This document shows positions 41,001-53,175 of a DNA stretch of 64,000 bases, one piece after another (the first letter of the stretch is position 1; each line of letters opens with the position of its first letter). The notes beneath the pieces are model-generated. The model was not told the DNA's origin. It saw only the letters and a list, made by a program, of their open reading frames with translations, and ran no database searches. The stretch comes from Lineus longissimus (Eukaryota > Nemertea > Pilidiophora > Heteronemertea > Lineidae). The stretch lies in assembly GCF_910592395.1 (NCBI RefSeq), contig NC_088321.1:14570001-14634000 (forward strand). The letters are read 5' to 3'. Made by a program: the position numbers and the translations under genes.

Positions 41001-44000
41001 ATCGATTGTTTAAACGTACTTTTCATTCTGTAATTTTATTTTGTATCTCTAGAATAGAATTTATCACTTTATTTTCTTTTTTTGTCGAATATGCCTGTTA
41101 TTAACTTTATAAATTGTACTAACAATGTATGTGCCATGTCATCTTGTGGAAATTTATTTGTCCTGTATCGGCCAGTGTAATTTGCTTTTACAATTACATG
41201 CGTGTCAACCCCCCCCCCCCCAGTCATATACCTTCGTGGCTGCGAGCACATTCCACTTTTCTTGGGGTCAGGGGTCATATTAAGTTCTGCTTTGATAAAA
41301 GAATACACCATTCATTCAAAATATGAAATTGAATTGGAGATTATTCAATTATATGAATACACACTTAATATTTGTACACAAATATAGATTATACTCTAAA
41401 TGCCAATTACCATGACGTTTGCATGTCTGGTTATTGTACCACTGAAATATTCACTTCTATTTACTTGTGCCACAGACGAAAACAATATACACAAACTGCA
41501 ATGACCTTTAAAAGACTACATGCGTAAGACCAATGACTGGATATTCAAAGTCCAAATACTTGTAATACTAGGCATATTTGTCTTAACTGAGTGTCAAGTG
41601 ATATCTCAAAAGGTTTGTCTGTCTTGACTTTCAAGATAGGTTCATCAAAGTCCAAAGTTTCTGTTATTTATCACAGGCAAAGTTCGAAAATCAATGTTTT
41701 CTTTGGGAAAGAGGGTAATTTTCAGCTGAGAACTCGGGCCTTTAAGATAACATGCAATTTAAGGCCAATGACTTGTAATTCAAAGTCCAAATAGTAAGCA
41801 TGCAGAGTATTGCGTATGCCATGAATGCACTGTCACTGACCTTATGATGGTGAATCTTGAGCAATATCAGGTGCACTAGGTTACCAGTCTTGTTCTCAAA
41901 TCAATAAATTCTTGTTATTGTGCATACTAGAAATCGCACTGTTGATCGTAATGCATCATTATTTTGATATTGATAATTTGATATCATTTATGTATGAGGT
42001 GATATAAGCTGATTAGCGCTGTGTGGTTGGTTACAGGGCTCAGGGTTAATCCCGGGGAGAACCCAGGATTGTATTTCTGGATGAACCGGCGTGGCTTCCA
42101 AGGAACTAAAATTCCTTGCTCTTCACAGTCCTTCGAATGAGCCTTAGAACTGGGGTTCCTTGTATCTGGTGTCTATAGCAGGGCAGATTAAAGACCCCAC
42201 CAAGTGAGAAAGATGAGTAGCTTGCCTGGACTCAACTTCTCATCGAAGTCTGAGAATCTTTGGGTAGGATTTGCAGATCACTGGCACCCTCATAGGTCAT
42301 GCAACTTTTCGTCAATGCATTTTTGCACATTTATCACTAAAAAAATGCACCCAGGAATGTTAATAAAGAGAATCGGGGACTTTCTGTTTTTGGAAAAGAC
42401 TGTCCCAGGTTCACTTTCCATGATTTTGGAAGAATTTGAACCTTATCCGGTAAAGTTTTGATTTTCTGTGGTCTTGTCTGCCGGATCAGTGCACATTAGA
42501 TATAAGATATGAAAATACTTACATGTACTCTTATGAAAAAAATTAATAATAAATAATGATTTAATGATGTGCGGCAGTGTAAAAAGTGGCCTAAAATGTA
42601 GGCCACGATTGTTGAGAACTTGGAGAGCTGTCAAATGCCATATGCCAATTTCTCATAGTTGTTATGATTGCTAATTATAACGTCCTTTGGATTGGAAGAC
42701 TTTAACCCTTTACTATTTGTGATGTACTTTCCCGCACTTAAACTCCCCCCCGCAAACGATCGATTAAAATCGCTGCCACCTGTGATAATAATCGGTAATC
42801 ACTGGGTTGGAATTGATTGCCGGTCACTACGATCACCAATTCTTGTCGTAGGCACCTGTGGCGACCCCTGCAGATGAGCGATTATCATCGCAAGCGATTT
42901 AAATCATGGTCAATTTTGCTCAAATGAAATCATGCGTATTTGACGGAGGAACTTGATTCCACGACATGGGTATTAATTTCAAACCTTGTAAATGCAAGAC
43001 AAAGTCAAACGGTATACAGTAGAACCTCTCTATTCAGGACACCCTTGGGACTGACCTTTGCCGTCCTTTATAGAGAGGTGTCCTGATTAGAGAGGTCGAA
43101 TTGAATGGAAACAACTAATTTAGGACCATAACTAGTGTCCTTAATATAGAGGTGTCCTGATTAGAGAGGTCGAAGTGAATGGAAACAACTACTTTAGGAC
43201 TATAACTAGTGTCCTTAATAGAGAGGTTGTACTTAATAAAGAGGTGTCCGCTAAGGGTGGTTCCGTTTTTGTTCCAGGCGATTACACGATGCTGATCTGT
43301 CCCGGCATCGCCAACAGCAGTGAAAGCCTGTACATCCGGACCATGGTCGATTACGCTCAAAATAACGGCTTCCGTGTTTCCGTCCTCAACCACTTGGGGG
43401 CGCTGAAAGATGTCCCACTGACGGCGCCGCGGATATACACCTATGGTAAGCCATCAACATGTGTCCCACAAGGCCATTTATCAGGGCGGCCCACTCATCC
43501 CTGGCAGCGTACCACCCTACCTTAAAAGTGCCACCCTTCCTTGCTCTAGTGTTTTGTAAAGGGTGTCTATTAGGCCACCCAACCTTAAATTTCTGGCTAC
43601 CCTACCTGTTGTAAACTAGCACAACTGCTCAAATATCAAGGGTAACACCCCACTTTCATGACTTTGAGAAAACCATGTGGAGGAGCCTGATCGTGGACTT
43701 GATGATTAAAACCATTGTTGAAGGCCAACTTCATGCATAACTTCCCATGTCCTCTTGTCTCTAAAAAGATTAGAGTACAACCTCGCAATTAAGGACACCC
43801 CTGGGACTGATACATGCTCTCCTTGATTAAGAGGTGTCCTGATTACAGAGGTTTGAATTCAATGGAAACTGCCAATTTGGGACCAAAGGCAGTGTCCTTA
43901 ATAGAGAGGGTGGGGAGTTTAAACATACTTTGAATACATATGCTAGAGTTCATAAAGGGGGTGTCCATAATAGATGGGGTGTCCTTAATAGAGAGGGTGT

Positions 44001-47000
44001 CCTTAATAGAGAGGGTGTCCTTAATAATAGAGAGGGTGTCCTTAATAGAGAGGGTGTCCTTAACAGAGAGGGTGTCCTTAACAGAGAGGTTGTCCGTAAT
44101 AGAGAGGTGTCCATAATAAAGAGGTGTCCACTGCACATGTAACTCAATTACAAATCAATTTTTCAGGTGGAACAGAAGAGTATGAAATGATGGTCCACTA
44201 TGTACGGGAGACGTATCCAGATTCAAAACTAGTGGGTGTCGGCTGCAGCATGGGTGCAAACATCCTCACAAAATATCTTGGCATGGACAAGAAAAATCAA
44301 GACTTTTTCATTTGTGCCATGTCGCTATGTCAGGGATATGACGTCAACAGGTAGGTCTAGTGATGTCCCATAGGGGGCGCTAGCTGCTGAAGGTTTCTTC
44401 TTGTGTGTGGCGCCATCTGTATCTTCAAAGTGTGTGTACATTTCAAGGTCAGGGTGGAGCGTGGATTTCATTTAATGTATCTCATGTGATATGGGCTGCA
44501 TCTCGATGTCCAGCTATCTTCAAACCTTGTGGTGTTTGGTCCAGGCCGGTTTTTAAACATTTGTGGTGTTGTGACTCTGCTATTCAACACACATGAAATG
44601 ATACAAGTTGGGCCGGTTCAAAGCCTGGTCCGCCCTCTATTTTTCCATGTCCGCTGAAAAAAGATAGGTCGTTATTCTCCGCATTGACTTGGAGAATGTT
44701 GGGGAGGATGTTTGCAAGGAAGTTTCTGCAGTGGTTGGCTTTGTCTCTCAGAGACTTGCAAAATGCCTCTGAGAGCATCTCATTTTCAAAAATTAAGTTT
44801 CGAAAGTTTCAAATAATAAAAACGATTTCCAGAGCATTGCGGCCACCGTGGAATAGGTAGGTTGTACATAACCAAGTATTTTCCTCTCACTCGGGTGTTG
44901 GAAGGTGAAGATTAATTTGATTCAAATTGCAACCTTTGCTTTCCCTGCAATGTCCTTATGTGCACAGCGGTTAGGCCACGACGAATGTAAATGATGGGTT
45001 TGACTTCACCCTGGACACACGCAACACTTAAAGGCTCACACCTTTTGTTGAAACTTTGATATTTCCCACGGAAATGCGGTATTTCCCACGGAGATGCGAT
45101 ATTTCCCACGGAAATGCGATATTTCCCACGGAAATGTGGTATTTCCCACGGAAATGCGATATTTCCCACGGAAATGCGATGTTTCACACGGAAATGCGGT
45201 ATTTCCCACGGAAATGCAATATTTCCCATGGAAATGCGATATTTCCCACGGAAATGCGATATTTCCCACAGAAGTGCGGTATTTCCCATGGAAATGCGAT
45301 ATTTCCCACGGAAAAATCAATATTTCCCATGGAAAAGCGATATTTCCGGACGGAAAAGCGGTATTTCTCACGGAAATGCGGTATTTCCCACAGAAATGCG
45401 GTATTTCCCACGGTGTTGATATGCAATGTTTATTATGTCTTTGACTTCCCTTCAGTTGTGTTTACCAAAACCAAGCCACAGATATCTACAGTCAGGATAT
45501 GAGTTCTAAATATCTTTACCAGAGGCCAGTATTTTATATCATTGTCTGCTGCATGTTTAGTAGTCAGGGAAGGTTTCCTCAATCGACCCGTGGTAGACAA
45601 GGAAGCGATTTCATTGTATTTAATACTGGCTCAATCAGCTTGTGGCGTTTCTTTCCACGGCAGCTTGATTCTGTGCTTATTTTAAAAAACATGTTCTATC
45701 GCAATTAAATTTGCCAATCTTTACTCGCACAAAAGATATTTCGATTGGAAAAAAATTTTCAAAATTTTTCAAAATGAAGATCGTGAAAATTTTCAATTTC
45801 TTGGAAATTTTCACAAATCATGGAACTTAAGAGGTGTTAAAACTTTCCCGTTCACAGTACATGTCAACCAAGCTGTTCTTGTTGACAAGAGTAGAGAGTA
45901 GTGACTGATGCAGGCTGATTGGCAGGTGATAGCTTAATCGGGCTACGATTGGTCGATTGAGGATCTTTCCCTGACTGATTAGTTACTAATACTATTGTTT
46001 AGTGTTCTCAGATTTTATGAGAATTTTTTTTTCGAGAATGAGTAGCTGTAGTTGTGAGGCTGTGCTGGTGACGTCATCGCAGTAAAAGTCACCAAATTGT
46101 ACGCTAAATTTAAGGCCTTTAGCCATATGGTGAGAGACTGACGCAAGACAAAAAAAGAAATTTTCCCCCATAACCATAAAGCTAGCTACGGGTGTGATGA
46201 TTTTCACAATTCACAAAAAATTCATGAGACCCCTGACTCCTGGTGTGTAACCAACGAACTCTATTTCCTTTACCCTTTCCATTTTTGTAGCCCCCCTCCC
46301 CCCCAACTCCCACCACTAGCATGTGTGGCTAAGCTACTAATGAAATTTCTTGGATCTGCAGGTGCATTTCGATTAAACAACATCGTCTCGACTTCAGCTC
46401 AATTCAGACGTCGCTTTTGATTATGTTGCTGTTGTAGTCTTCTGTAAAGCATAAAATTTTCGCAAAACAAAAATCATTTTCATTGACTTAATATTTGGTT
46501 TGCTGGAGAAATTTGTTGCCGAGCTTGTTGAGTTTCTGAGTTTGCATTTAATATAGCATGCCCATAAATTGCGAGAAAAAAATAAAACACTTCAAAAATT
46601 TCACGGCTTATAGTGTAGTTACTGCTAATGTTGTTTGTGGTGTCGATTTCCTATCTATAGTAACTGTGACTGTTGTCTTTTTTCAATGGCCATCATATGT
46701 GCCCACCCATTGTGCATTGTGTACCATAAGGTGGGGTGACAATAACCCAAGGTGGGGTAAAACTAACCCACATACATTTTTCCACTCTACAGCTTGAACC
46801 ATGCATGAGAAATCTTCTATTTCAACTGTCTCACTCTACAAAAAGATCTTATATGATAACAAAGTGGGCTAAACGTATCATAGTTTAACCCAAATAACAT
46901 TTTTAGACCTGGGGCTATTTCAACCCCAGGGCCAACTTCACCCCACGTTACGGTCCATCAGTGTTTTCAATCGTGCTGCCTTTTCTCTTTAATAACAGGT

Positions 47001-48897
47001 GGTGGTTAAAACAAATTGTATGACTCGATTGTTTTGGTGACCGATGTTTGAAAAAATCTGTTGCCTGAACATTTAATTTAACATATGCCACCATTTTAAC
47101 ATCTATTGTCTCTTTAATCTGGAAATGAAATGTTTGCTTACATGAGCAAGTCCATAGGGCCTACTGTTGGACCTGTATGGCTAGATCGTTTTGTCGACCG
47201 ATGTTTGAAAAAATCTGTTGCCTGAACATTTAATTTAACATATGCCACCATTTTAACATCTATTGTCTCTTTAATCTGAAAATGAAATGTTTTCTTACAT
47301 GACCAAGTCCATAGGGCCTACTGTTGGAACTGCTAAAGTCGGCGTACACCGTGTTTTCTGATGGGACAGGATAATAGAAATGCAATTTAACTCAATGCAA
47401 TCGTGCAATTATTATGCATGCAAATTGGCTGAAACTTGGTATCTATAGAATTTATATATCTGGCTATACATGGGCATTGTTGAAATTTATAGTCCGTGCG
47501 TATTCACAGAATTTGAAACTTTCGAATTAAATTACAAATCAATTTTTTTAAACGTATTCACACAATTTGAAACTTTCAAATTCAATTACGAATTAAAACG
47601 TAATGAGCAGTGAAGATTTTAGGGATTCCTTCGCATTTTGAAAAATGTTCCGTTTTTAATTTCCAATTTTCCCTCCAGGGTTTGGCCGTATCTTCTCAAA
47701 TGGGAACACCTACGTCGTTTCTATATATTTATGATGACCTTGAACCAAATTCGAGTCATGAAGCAACATGCCGATGTCCTCTTCAGCGAAAAGGCCTTGA
47801 AAAAATATGACCTTGACCTCGATAAGATATATGCGAGCACGTCCCTCCATTACCTCGACGAAGTTTATTCTCGACGGCGAGCGGGTTTCGACAATTTAGA
47901 AGAGTATTATAAGTGGTCAAGCAGTGCAAGTTATTTACCTAAAGTAAGTATCTTGATCGCCGACCACTTTATTAAGGACACCCTCGGAGACTGACAAGTG
48001 CTGTCCTTAATACAGAGGTGTCCTGATTACAGGGGTCAAATTTAATGGAAACAACCAATTTGGGACCAAAACTATTGTCCTTAATAGAGAGGTGTCCGCT
48101 AAGGGAGGTTCCACTGTATCTTTTTAGTGAGGACTTCTCTTTTGCGGACACCTTGTGGTCCAGGCACGGATCCAGTAGCCAGAAAAAGTAGCCTTACTAT
48201 GGTGTCCTTGTCTAAGAAGTATCCGGATTACAGAGGTTAATTTCAACGGAAATGAAAAATTTGGGACCGGATGCATGTCCTTAATCGAGAGGTGTCCGCT
48301 AAGGGAGGTCGCTTGTGAAGTCTGTGAAAAATAAAACATCTGTTAGAATCTGGCGTTTGACGGTATCCTCGGCCTAATTCACTAATGTGAATATTCACAA
48401 TTTTCAGATCGACATCCCGATGCTTATATTGAACGCACACGATGATGTCATCGTCCCAGATGTGGTGTTTGACATCCCACTGAATCATGCCTGTAAGTGA
48501 ACAAGTGTTGTAAATAGTTACCCGATTGTAGAATCACCCAAGTCTGCATAGCGCAGTGGTGAGACCTGTTTTCGAAATAAACATCAGCGCTCTCCAGAGT
48601 TGGGTCAATGGACTTGCATGCCCTACATTGAGGCATCATCCCTTTAGTCACTGAATTGAATGATTTCAGAAAGAAAAAACTCCTCGTTAGTAAAATAATT
48701 AAAAAAATCAAACTCTTCTCCTCTTTACAGACACCCATGACAAATCGCTGTTCGTCGTCACAAAGCATGGCGGCCATCTTGGATTCTTCGAGGGTCAAGA
48801 GAAGAATTGGATAATGCCACAGAGCGTTACTTGGTTAGACAAGATCGTTCTGGACTATTCTAATGCTGTGATAAATGTTACTGAATATGACCACTAG
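38005..48897 (+). CDS. ABHD2: Monoacylglycerol lipase ABHD2, 7 exons
   Basis: Exons 38005-38162, 39934-40109, 43278-43445, 44167-44350, 47679-47943, 48408-48492 and 48731-48897 join in frame to 400 residues; human ABHD2 is 425. An N-terminal membrane anchor covers about residues 3-21 (LLVCGLAAFCFVLFRVL). The family marker LWGKSGHLQT is in exon 2 and CPGIANSSE in exon 3. The alpha/beta-hydrolase triad is visible: Ser195 in GCSMG (193-197), Asp at 329/330 in NAHDDVIVPD, and His in KHGGHLGFFEG (358-361). ABHD2 hydrolyses monoacylglycerols such as 2-AG at the membrane and is known as a progesterone-gated lipase in mammalian sperm. ABHD1/ABHD3 are less likely, since VDYAQNNGFR and VLNHLGAL match ABHD2. 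The start gives Met-Ala before the anchor. Confidence 0.95.
38224..38241. repeat. 18-bp perfect palindrome
   Basis: ATGCATTGCGCAATGCAT is identical to its reverse complement. It lies in ABHD2 intron 1, 61 bases past the donor. Function unknown; may be chance. Confidence 0.6.
39290..39866. mobile_element. Element bounded by ATGCCCCCGCT inverted ends
   Basis: ATGCCCCCGCT at 39290-39300 returns as AGCGGGGGCAT at 39856-39866. An inner foldback (CTCAACGAAGTTGAG) sits at the left end. About 577 bp with no coding frame, so a non-autonomous DNA element is likely. It ends 67 bp before ABHD2 exon 2. Confidence 0.6.
40262..40412 (-). mobile_element. tRNA-derived SINE, GGCTGTCCGA family copy 1
   Basis: On the minus strand it reads GGGCTGTCCGACTAGCGCAG (A box region), then GGTTTGATTCTC (B box), then a tail with GGTCTCCGGTTTCCTCCTAC. 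The same head and tail words recur at 52304-52517 and 62052-62222. Confidence 0.65.
40517..40935 (+). other. Unrecognised coding-like stretch in ABHD2 intron 2
   Basis: Two overlapping frames look protein-like. One runs about 40517-40690 (contains DLQTSPINRPAQKEPVFSS and NHPGETAPHFP). The second runs about 40681-40935 (contains VGVPGIVNAYLWDNQTEV, GQRFLWVNKMRERDDPKKF and CGADSPWCQWDELIQK, then TAG). They join only by a frame change near 40685. Composition is rich in Trp, Asp, Lys and Pro, not repeat-like. I do not recognise the family. It may be a nested gene with a missed intron, or a frameshifted pseudogene or retrocopy. Confidence 0.35.
42005..42065 (+). mobile_element. tRNA-like SINE head
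   Basis: TTAGCGCTGTGTGGTTGG resembles an A box and GGGTTAATCCCGGGGAGAAC a B box. No acceptor stem pairing. Weak, in ABHD2 intron 2. Confidence 0.35.
43015..43270 (+). mobile_element. pogo-like MITE, family A copy 6, abutting ABHD2 exon 3
   Basis: It starts ACAGTAGAACCTCTCTATTC and has an internal duplication of the GGTGTCCTGATTAGAGAGGT segment. Its right end (CTAAGGGTGGTTCCGTTTTT) leads straight into the acceptor GTTCCAG at 43277, so the element's terminal bases lie in the pyrimidine tract of the exon 3 splice site. Confidence 0.75.
43772..44141 (+). mobile_element. pogo-like MITE, family A copy 7, with internal 18-bp expansion
   Basis: Family words GACTGATACATGCTCTCCTT and CCAATTTGGGACCAAAGGC flank a tandem run of about nine GTCCTTAATAGAGAGG units at 43965-44130. 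It ends with GTCCACTGCACATGTA. It lies in ABHD2 intron 3 and stops 25 bp before exon 4. Confidence 0.75.
45056..45415. repeat. 20-bp minisatellite, about 18 copies, ABHD2 intron 4
   Basis: The unit TATTTCCCACGGAAATGCGG (variants GCGAT) repeats about 18 times and has a near-palindromic core (ATTTCC..GGAAAT). Because 20 is not a multiple of 3, each strand's three frames cycle through the same 20-residue pattern, and all stay open. None is a real gene. Confidence 0.95.
46723..46954. mobile_element. MITE with 17-bp inverted ends, ABHD2 intron 4
   Basis: ACCATAAGGTGGGGTGA at the left and TCACCCCACGTTACGGT at the right pair with two mismatches. Internal words repeat the theme (AACCCAAGGTGGGGTAAA, GGGGCTATTTCAACCCC). 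No coding frame. Confidence 0.65.
47024..47335. repeat. Near-identical tandem duplication, period 157 bp
   Basis: GATGTTTGAAAAAATCTGTT begins copies at 47043 and 47200, which continue nearly identically through CATAGGGCCTACTGTTGGA. Very low divergence marks a recent duplication in ABHD2 intron 4. Confidence 0.9.
47340..47600 (+). mobile_element. Dispersed repeat, family C copy 1
   Basis: Shares AATAGAAATGCA, TTATTATGCATGCAAATT and TGAAACTTGGTAT in order with copies at 48932-49090 and 49277-49470, and in reverse orientation at 57905-58143. Ends carry ACGCCGTTCG-type words. Non-coding, MITE- or SINE-like. Confidence 0.65.
47959..48119 (+). mobile_element. pogo-like MITE, family A copy 8
   Basis: Words TTAAGGACACCCTCGG, CTGACAAGTGCTGTCCTTAA and GGGACCAAAACTATTGTCC, with a right end GGAGGTTCCACTGTA. 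The left end is truncated; the insertion starts 16 bp after the exon 5 donor of ABHD2. A further degraded copy follows to about 48320. Confidence 0.75.
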
Positions 48898-51800
48898 GTG
48901 ACTCTGTGCAGCGCGGAAATCATTTTCTTAAAGGGTTACACCGTATCTTATCCTGGGTCAAGAAAATAGAAATGCAGTTATGCACAATGCCGTGGTCTAG
49001 TTATTATGCATGCAAATTTGCTGAAACTTGGTATGTATAGTATTTGTATACATGTGTCTGTATTCAACGGTGATTTTGAAACATCTTTTAGAAAAAGAAA
49101 ATGATTTTTGCCTGCTCTAGATCTAACTTTGCCTGAAATAAATGTGATATTTTGTTGAAGAAAATTGTAGTATTTTCTACGGGATGTCTCCACGGTTTAA
49201 TTTGTCGCTATATGATCATGTCTGAAAAAGAAAAAGGACTATTTTGTTCATGGTTATGCCTGGTTATGATTGTCAGTTAAAGGGGTACGCCGTTCGTCAT
49301 TACTGGTGGTCCAGGAAAATAGAAATGCAGTTATACACAATGCCATAGAACAGTTATCATGCATACAAATTTGATGAAACTTGGTGTGTATAGTATTTGT
49401 ATATCTGTGCACACAACGGCACTATTGAAATTTGTATTCGGCACGTATTCAATTCAACAAATTTCAATGTTTTTAGGCGGAAGGCGTTTGCCAGTTTGCC
49501 TAGTGCGTATAGAAATGTGCGAGTTCACCTATGCGGTCATGGGCGGACAGTCACCTGATTATGTTTCTGCAAGAAAATAAATGGAAGTTGTAAGGTTTTT
49601 AGAGACACCCTGTAAATGAAGCTATTTTGTTGAAGGTGATAATTGTTTGTATGAGCTATTTGTGAAAAATTATGAAACTGATAGGTTTTCTGGGTGAAAT
49701 TGCTAAATATTCAAGTGCTTTTTCTCATGAAATGGATTACTGGACCAGTATCGATGCTTTCAAACTATTCTGTTTGCAATTTATGACTAAAACTTGCCTT
49801 AGTTGTGGGCATAAGTATTCTAAACTTTTGTCGCAAAGGTAGTAGACCTAGTATTTACGTAAAGATCATCACTCCCCACATGGTCTGGATGGGAAAGTAG
49901 AGCCAATTCCACAAAACCAGTTAAGGATATAACCATGGCAACTGCAGAATGTTGTAGATCTTGGCTTGCTTTATCTGTGCTTATTTTTCTTTGCCAGAAG
50001 TATTTCCGATAACATATCTACCGTAGTAAAGAGGAGTGCTTCAGTATTTTTGTCAATCCATCCGTGCCAACAGCTTCAACCTTGCAAACTGGGGGTTGCC
50101 AAAAAAATTGTACCCAATAACAAAACTAATTGTAACATTAGACAGCTTGTGAAAAACTTCCCCAAAATGATACCCAATGTGAGGTAGGTTAGGTTATTTT
50201 CACAAATTTACAATTGTGACATTTTGGTCCCCCAATCTGAGGATAGAGCATTTAGCAAACTGTTAATTAATTTGCTTAATTGATTGATATATTAGTTTTA
50301 TGATTGACATGATAATTGCTTTTAATCTGTGTTCTTGAATAGGTGGCTTTTTGGTTAAAGTTGGGCTAAAAATGTTGTGCTTCAGAAAATGTACTAAAAT
50401 TTGTGTCACTCTTCTTACCAGGAGCCACGAGCTAGGCATCTTGGCAGAACTTTTGCAACTAGTCACGCACAACCATTGCTTCAAGTGATGCGGAGATCAG
50501 TGGAGTAGTGGTAAGAGCACTCATAATCAGGAGGACGTGGTCATAAAATTACGGTTTACAATTATACCATACTAAACTGGACTACAGCATTTTTGTCTTA
50601 GATGTATACTCAGGAATTATATATATGTTGAAATTCACAGTATTTATTTATTAAGATATTTGATGTTATATTATATTAAGGATAATGTGATATATAAGGC
50701 CAAGTGTCTACTAGTACTGGAGCATCCTAATGTCCTGACGCCTCCACCTTGATGGAGAGATGTCGGTTATCCCTTGGGACATTACCCGTGGTCGTGATGT
50801 CCCAGGTGTTGACGTGGTTTGTTCGCCAAGGAGGAGTTGAGGACATGCCGAGGCTGGAAGACTTCGATGGGACCTCTTGGTTCTGTCGACTGCGCACCAT
50901 ACTGGACTTGACATCGTGGACAACACGTCCAGGAAACCACTCTCATAATTCCCTTGGCGTATCTACGAAACATTTGCCACTGCACCTACCTTGGAATGAG
51001 TTGCATAAAATACAAAAGATATATTGTTTAATATATCGTACTCATTGCCCCTTGGTACAGTGATTGTTTCATCCAATATCATGGACCTGTATTTCACTTA
51101 GCCAACCCACTGAGAAGGTGTAATATCGATTTTGTTCATGCTGCGTGCATTTTAAGAGCTGTGTGTATGTGATGGGGCAGTATTTGCCCAGCCTTCCCCA
51201 GGCACCACACACACTTGTAGCTGACCAGCCAGCATAGATGTGTGGTGCCATTGAACGGATGGGCAAATACTGTCCCTCATATGCACAACTTACAAATACC
51301 CAAGCTAAATTGTCTAAGGTAGATAGCAGATAGTTCCCTTCCAATGATAGAAAATAGATTTGAATTTTGCGACGTATTTATGCTATTCCGGCCAGCTTTC
51401 ACACTTTCAATGGGCTTTGTGGGCCCTGCTTAAAGGTATTTATCAGCTTTTTAGCCCACAAGTTGTACTTCAAATTCTGCTTATTGTGGTAACCAGTTTT
51501 CTTTGGACATTTCAATCAAGAGATTTTTGATAAATGACTCGACAGATATGGTCTATTTTTGTTGCAAGTGCCAAGTTGATGTTGTCCGATATAGAAAGAG
51601 CAAGCAACGTTGTATGATTATAGCTCAAACGGATATTCTGAAAGCCACAAATGTTGTGAGGGAAATTCACTCTGAACGGCACCTGTAGGCTCAGAAACCA
51701 GGCTGAATGTACGGTAAAATGGTAAAATTATGGCACCAGTAGAATTACCGCCTCTGTGTCCATTATTGTACTGTAAGCGATCTTCACTCTGAATGGCACC

Positions 51801-52165
51801 TGTATGCTATGCTCAGAAACTGGCCTGTATTTAAGGTAAAATGATACACTTATAGCACCAGTACAATTACACTTACAGCCTCTGCCCATGTTGTGAGAAT
51901 TCTTCATTCTGAATGGCACCTTTTTGCTCAGAAACTGGCCTGTATTTGAGATAAAATGATACAATTAAAGCCCCGATACAAATATATAGCCTCTGTGTGC
52001 ATTGAAGTGTGCTGCCAGTTGTTTTATACACTGTTGGGGCCTTAATTGTACCCCTTTACCTTAGCTAAATTAAATATTTTTGTTGGGAATGCTAAATCTT
52101 ATGTACAATCATAGCAGAATATGACTACACATAATGCACAAGGAGTTATGTGAGATTTTATAATG
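48898..52165. other. ABHD2 3' side: UTR and repeats
   Basis: No gene seen. It holds two family C repeat copies (48932-49090, 49277-49470), a truncated SINE head (about 50490-50541) and three tandem units of about 125 bp at 51660-52000. AATAAA hexamers occur at 49137-49142, 49576-49581 and 52166-52171, so ABHD2 may have UTRs from about 0.25 to 3.3 kb. Confidence 0.45.
51660..52000. repeat. Tandem repeat, about 125 bp, 3 diverged copies
   Basis: Each unit reads CTCTGAATGGCACCTGT, GCTCAGAAACTGGCCTGTAT, GGTAAAATGATACA and CAGCCTCTGTG in that order. It is in the presumed ABHD2 UTR or the spacer before SLC25A44. Confidence 0.8.
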
Positions 52166-52171
52166 AATAAA
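52166..52171 (+). terminator. Possible distal ABHD2 polyadenylation signal
   Basis: AATAAA about 3.3 kb past the ABHD2 stop, with two earlier hexamers at 49137 and 49576. Which one is used cannot be told from sequence. Confidence 0.3.
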
Positions 52172-52303
52172 CTAAAATGAGCACAGATGCCTTCCCGAGT
52201 TATTTGATTATTTTGCTGCACTGAAGGATTTTACAATGACCAGTTGCATTTGATTGTCACAGCATCAATGTATTGAGTGGAGACAAGAGCATCGTTAGGA
52301 CAT

Positions 52304-52517
52304 CTCGAGGAAATCGGAGACCTCTAGGCAACCTCTCTGTCCAAGAGTCACAATCTACAACACATCAGGATCAGCTCCATCTGGAAATCTAACCCAACGG
52401 TGGCAAAGTTGAATATCGATCCTTCACTCTTGGGTGTGGCCTACTCCGACAGTGTTGAATCCGGGACCTTAGAGATGACAGGTGTTGATGTTTCCACTGA
52501 GCCAATCGGACAGTCAA
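52304..52517 (-). mobile_element. tRNA-derived SINE, GGCTGTCCGA family copy 2
   Basis: On the minus strand: GACTGTCCGATTGGCTCAGT (A box region), CATCTCTAAGGTCCCGGATT (toward the B box), and a tail with GAGGTCTCCGATTTCCTC. It separates the convergent ends of ABHD2 and SLC25A44. Confidence 0.6.
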
Positions 52518-52590
52518 AATGGCAAGACAAAACAAACCGATGAGTAATCCCACACTGAAGAAGTCAAGGATAGAAACATTTTAAAACTAT

Positions 52591-52596
52591 TTTATT
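52591..52596 (-). terminator. Likely SLC25A44 polyadenylation signal
   Basis: TTTATT on the plus strand, AATAAA on the minus strand, 580 bases past the SLC25A44 stop codon. Confidence 0.45.
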
Positions 52597-53175
52597 AATC
52601 GATCAAATTGATTCAATCAGTTATTATTGTGTGTACATGCAATGTACAAGCACCGCCTTTGTACATCAATCACCACTTCATGTACATTTTCCCGAGATCT
52701 ATCACAGTCACACTAACTGCCAACTAGGCTCTGACCTGTCTTGAGGTCGATTGAAAATAACCGAGACTTTCGATCAACATCATTTTAGTACTAAAATATG
52801 CATCAGAAATCACAACTCCCAACTGTCTATGGACACATCCAGATGCTACCAGTTCAACAAGAACTGTCAAATCGTATACCCGCTAATAGCAGTGATCTAA
52901 ATCATGCTACCACAAATGTATATGCGAACCTTCTATATTTTTGATGCTCCTGATTATTATAAATTAACCAAACCAGAATATGTACACTTATTTCTACCCT
53001 CTTTTGCCAAACATACACTTCGATCACCAATTGGAAATTTTCAAATTCAATTACAAATTTCAAATCTTTTGGAACGGCTTAGGCCTCACGACTGTGATTC
53101 TTTAACCCATGCACCTGCCACCAATACACTGCTGTGCTTCAATAGAATTCAATCATAATCTCCTCGCTCCTGCAA

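Noticed and set aside
45036-45502. Repeat-protein-like open frames in up to six frames
   Set aside because: They arise from the 20-bp minisatellite in ABHD2 intron 4; no splice or codon evidence.
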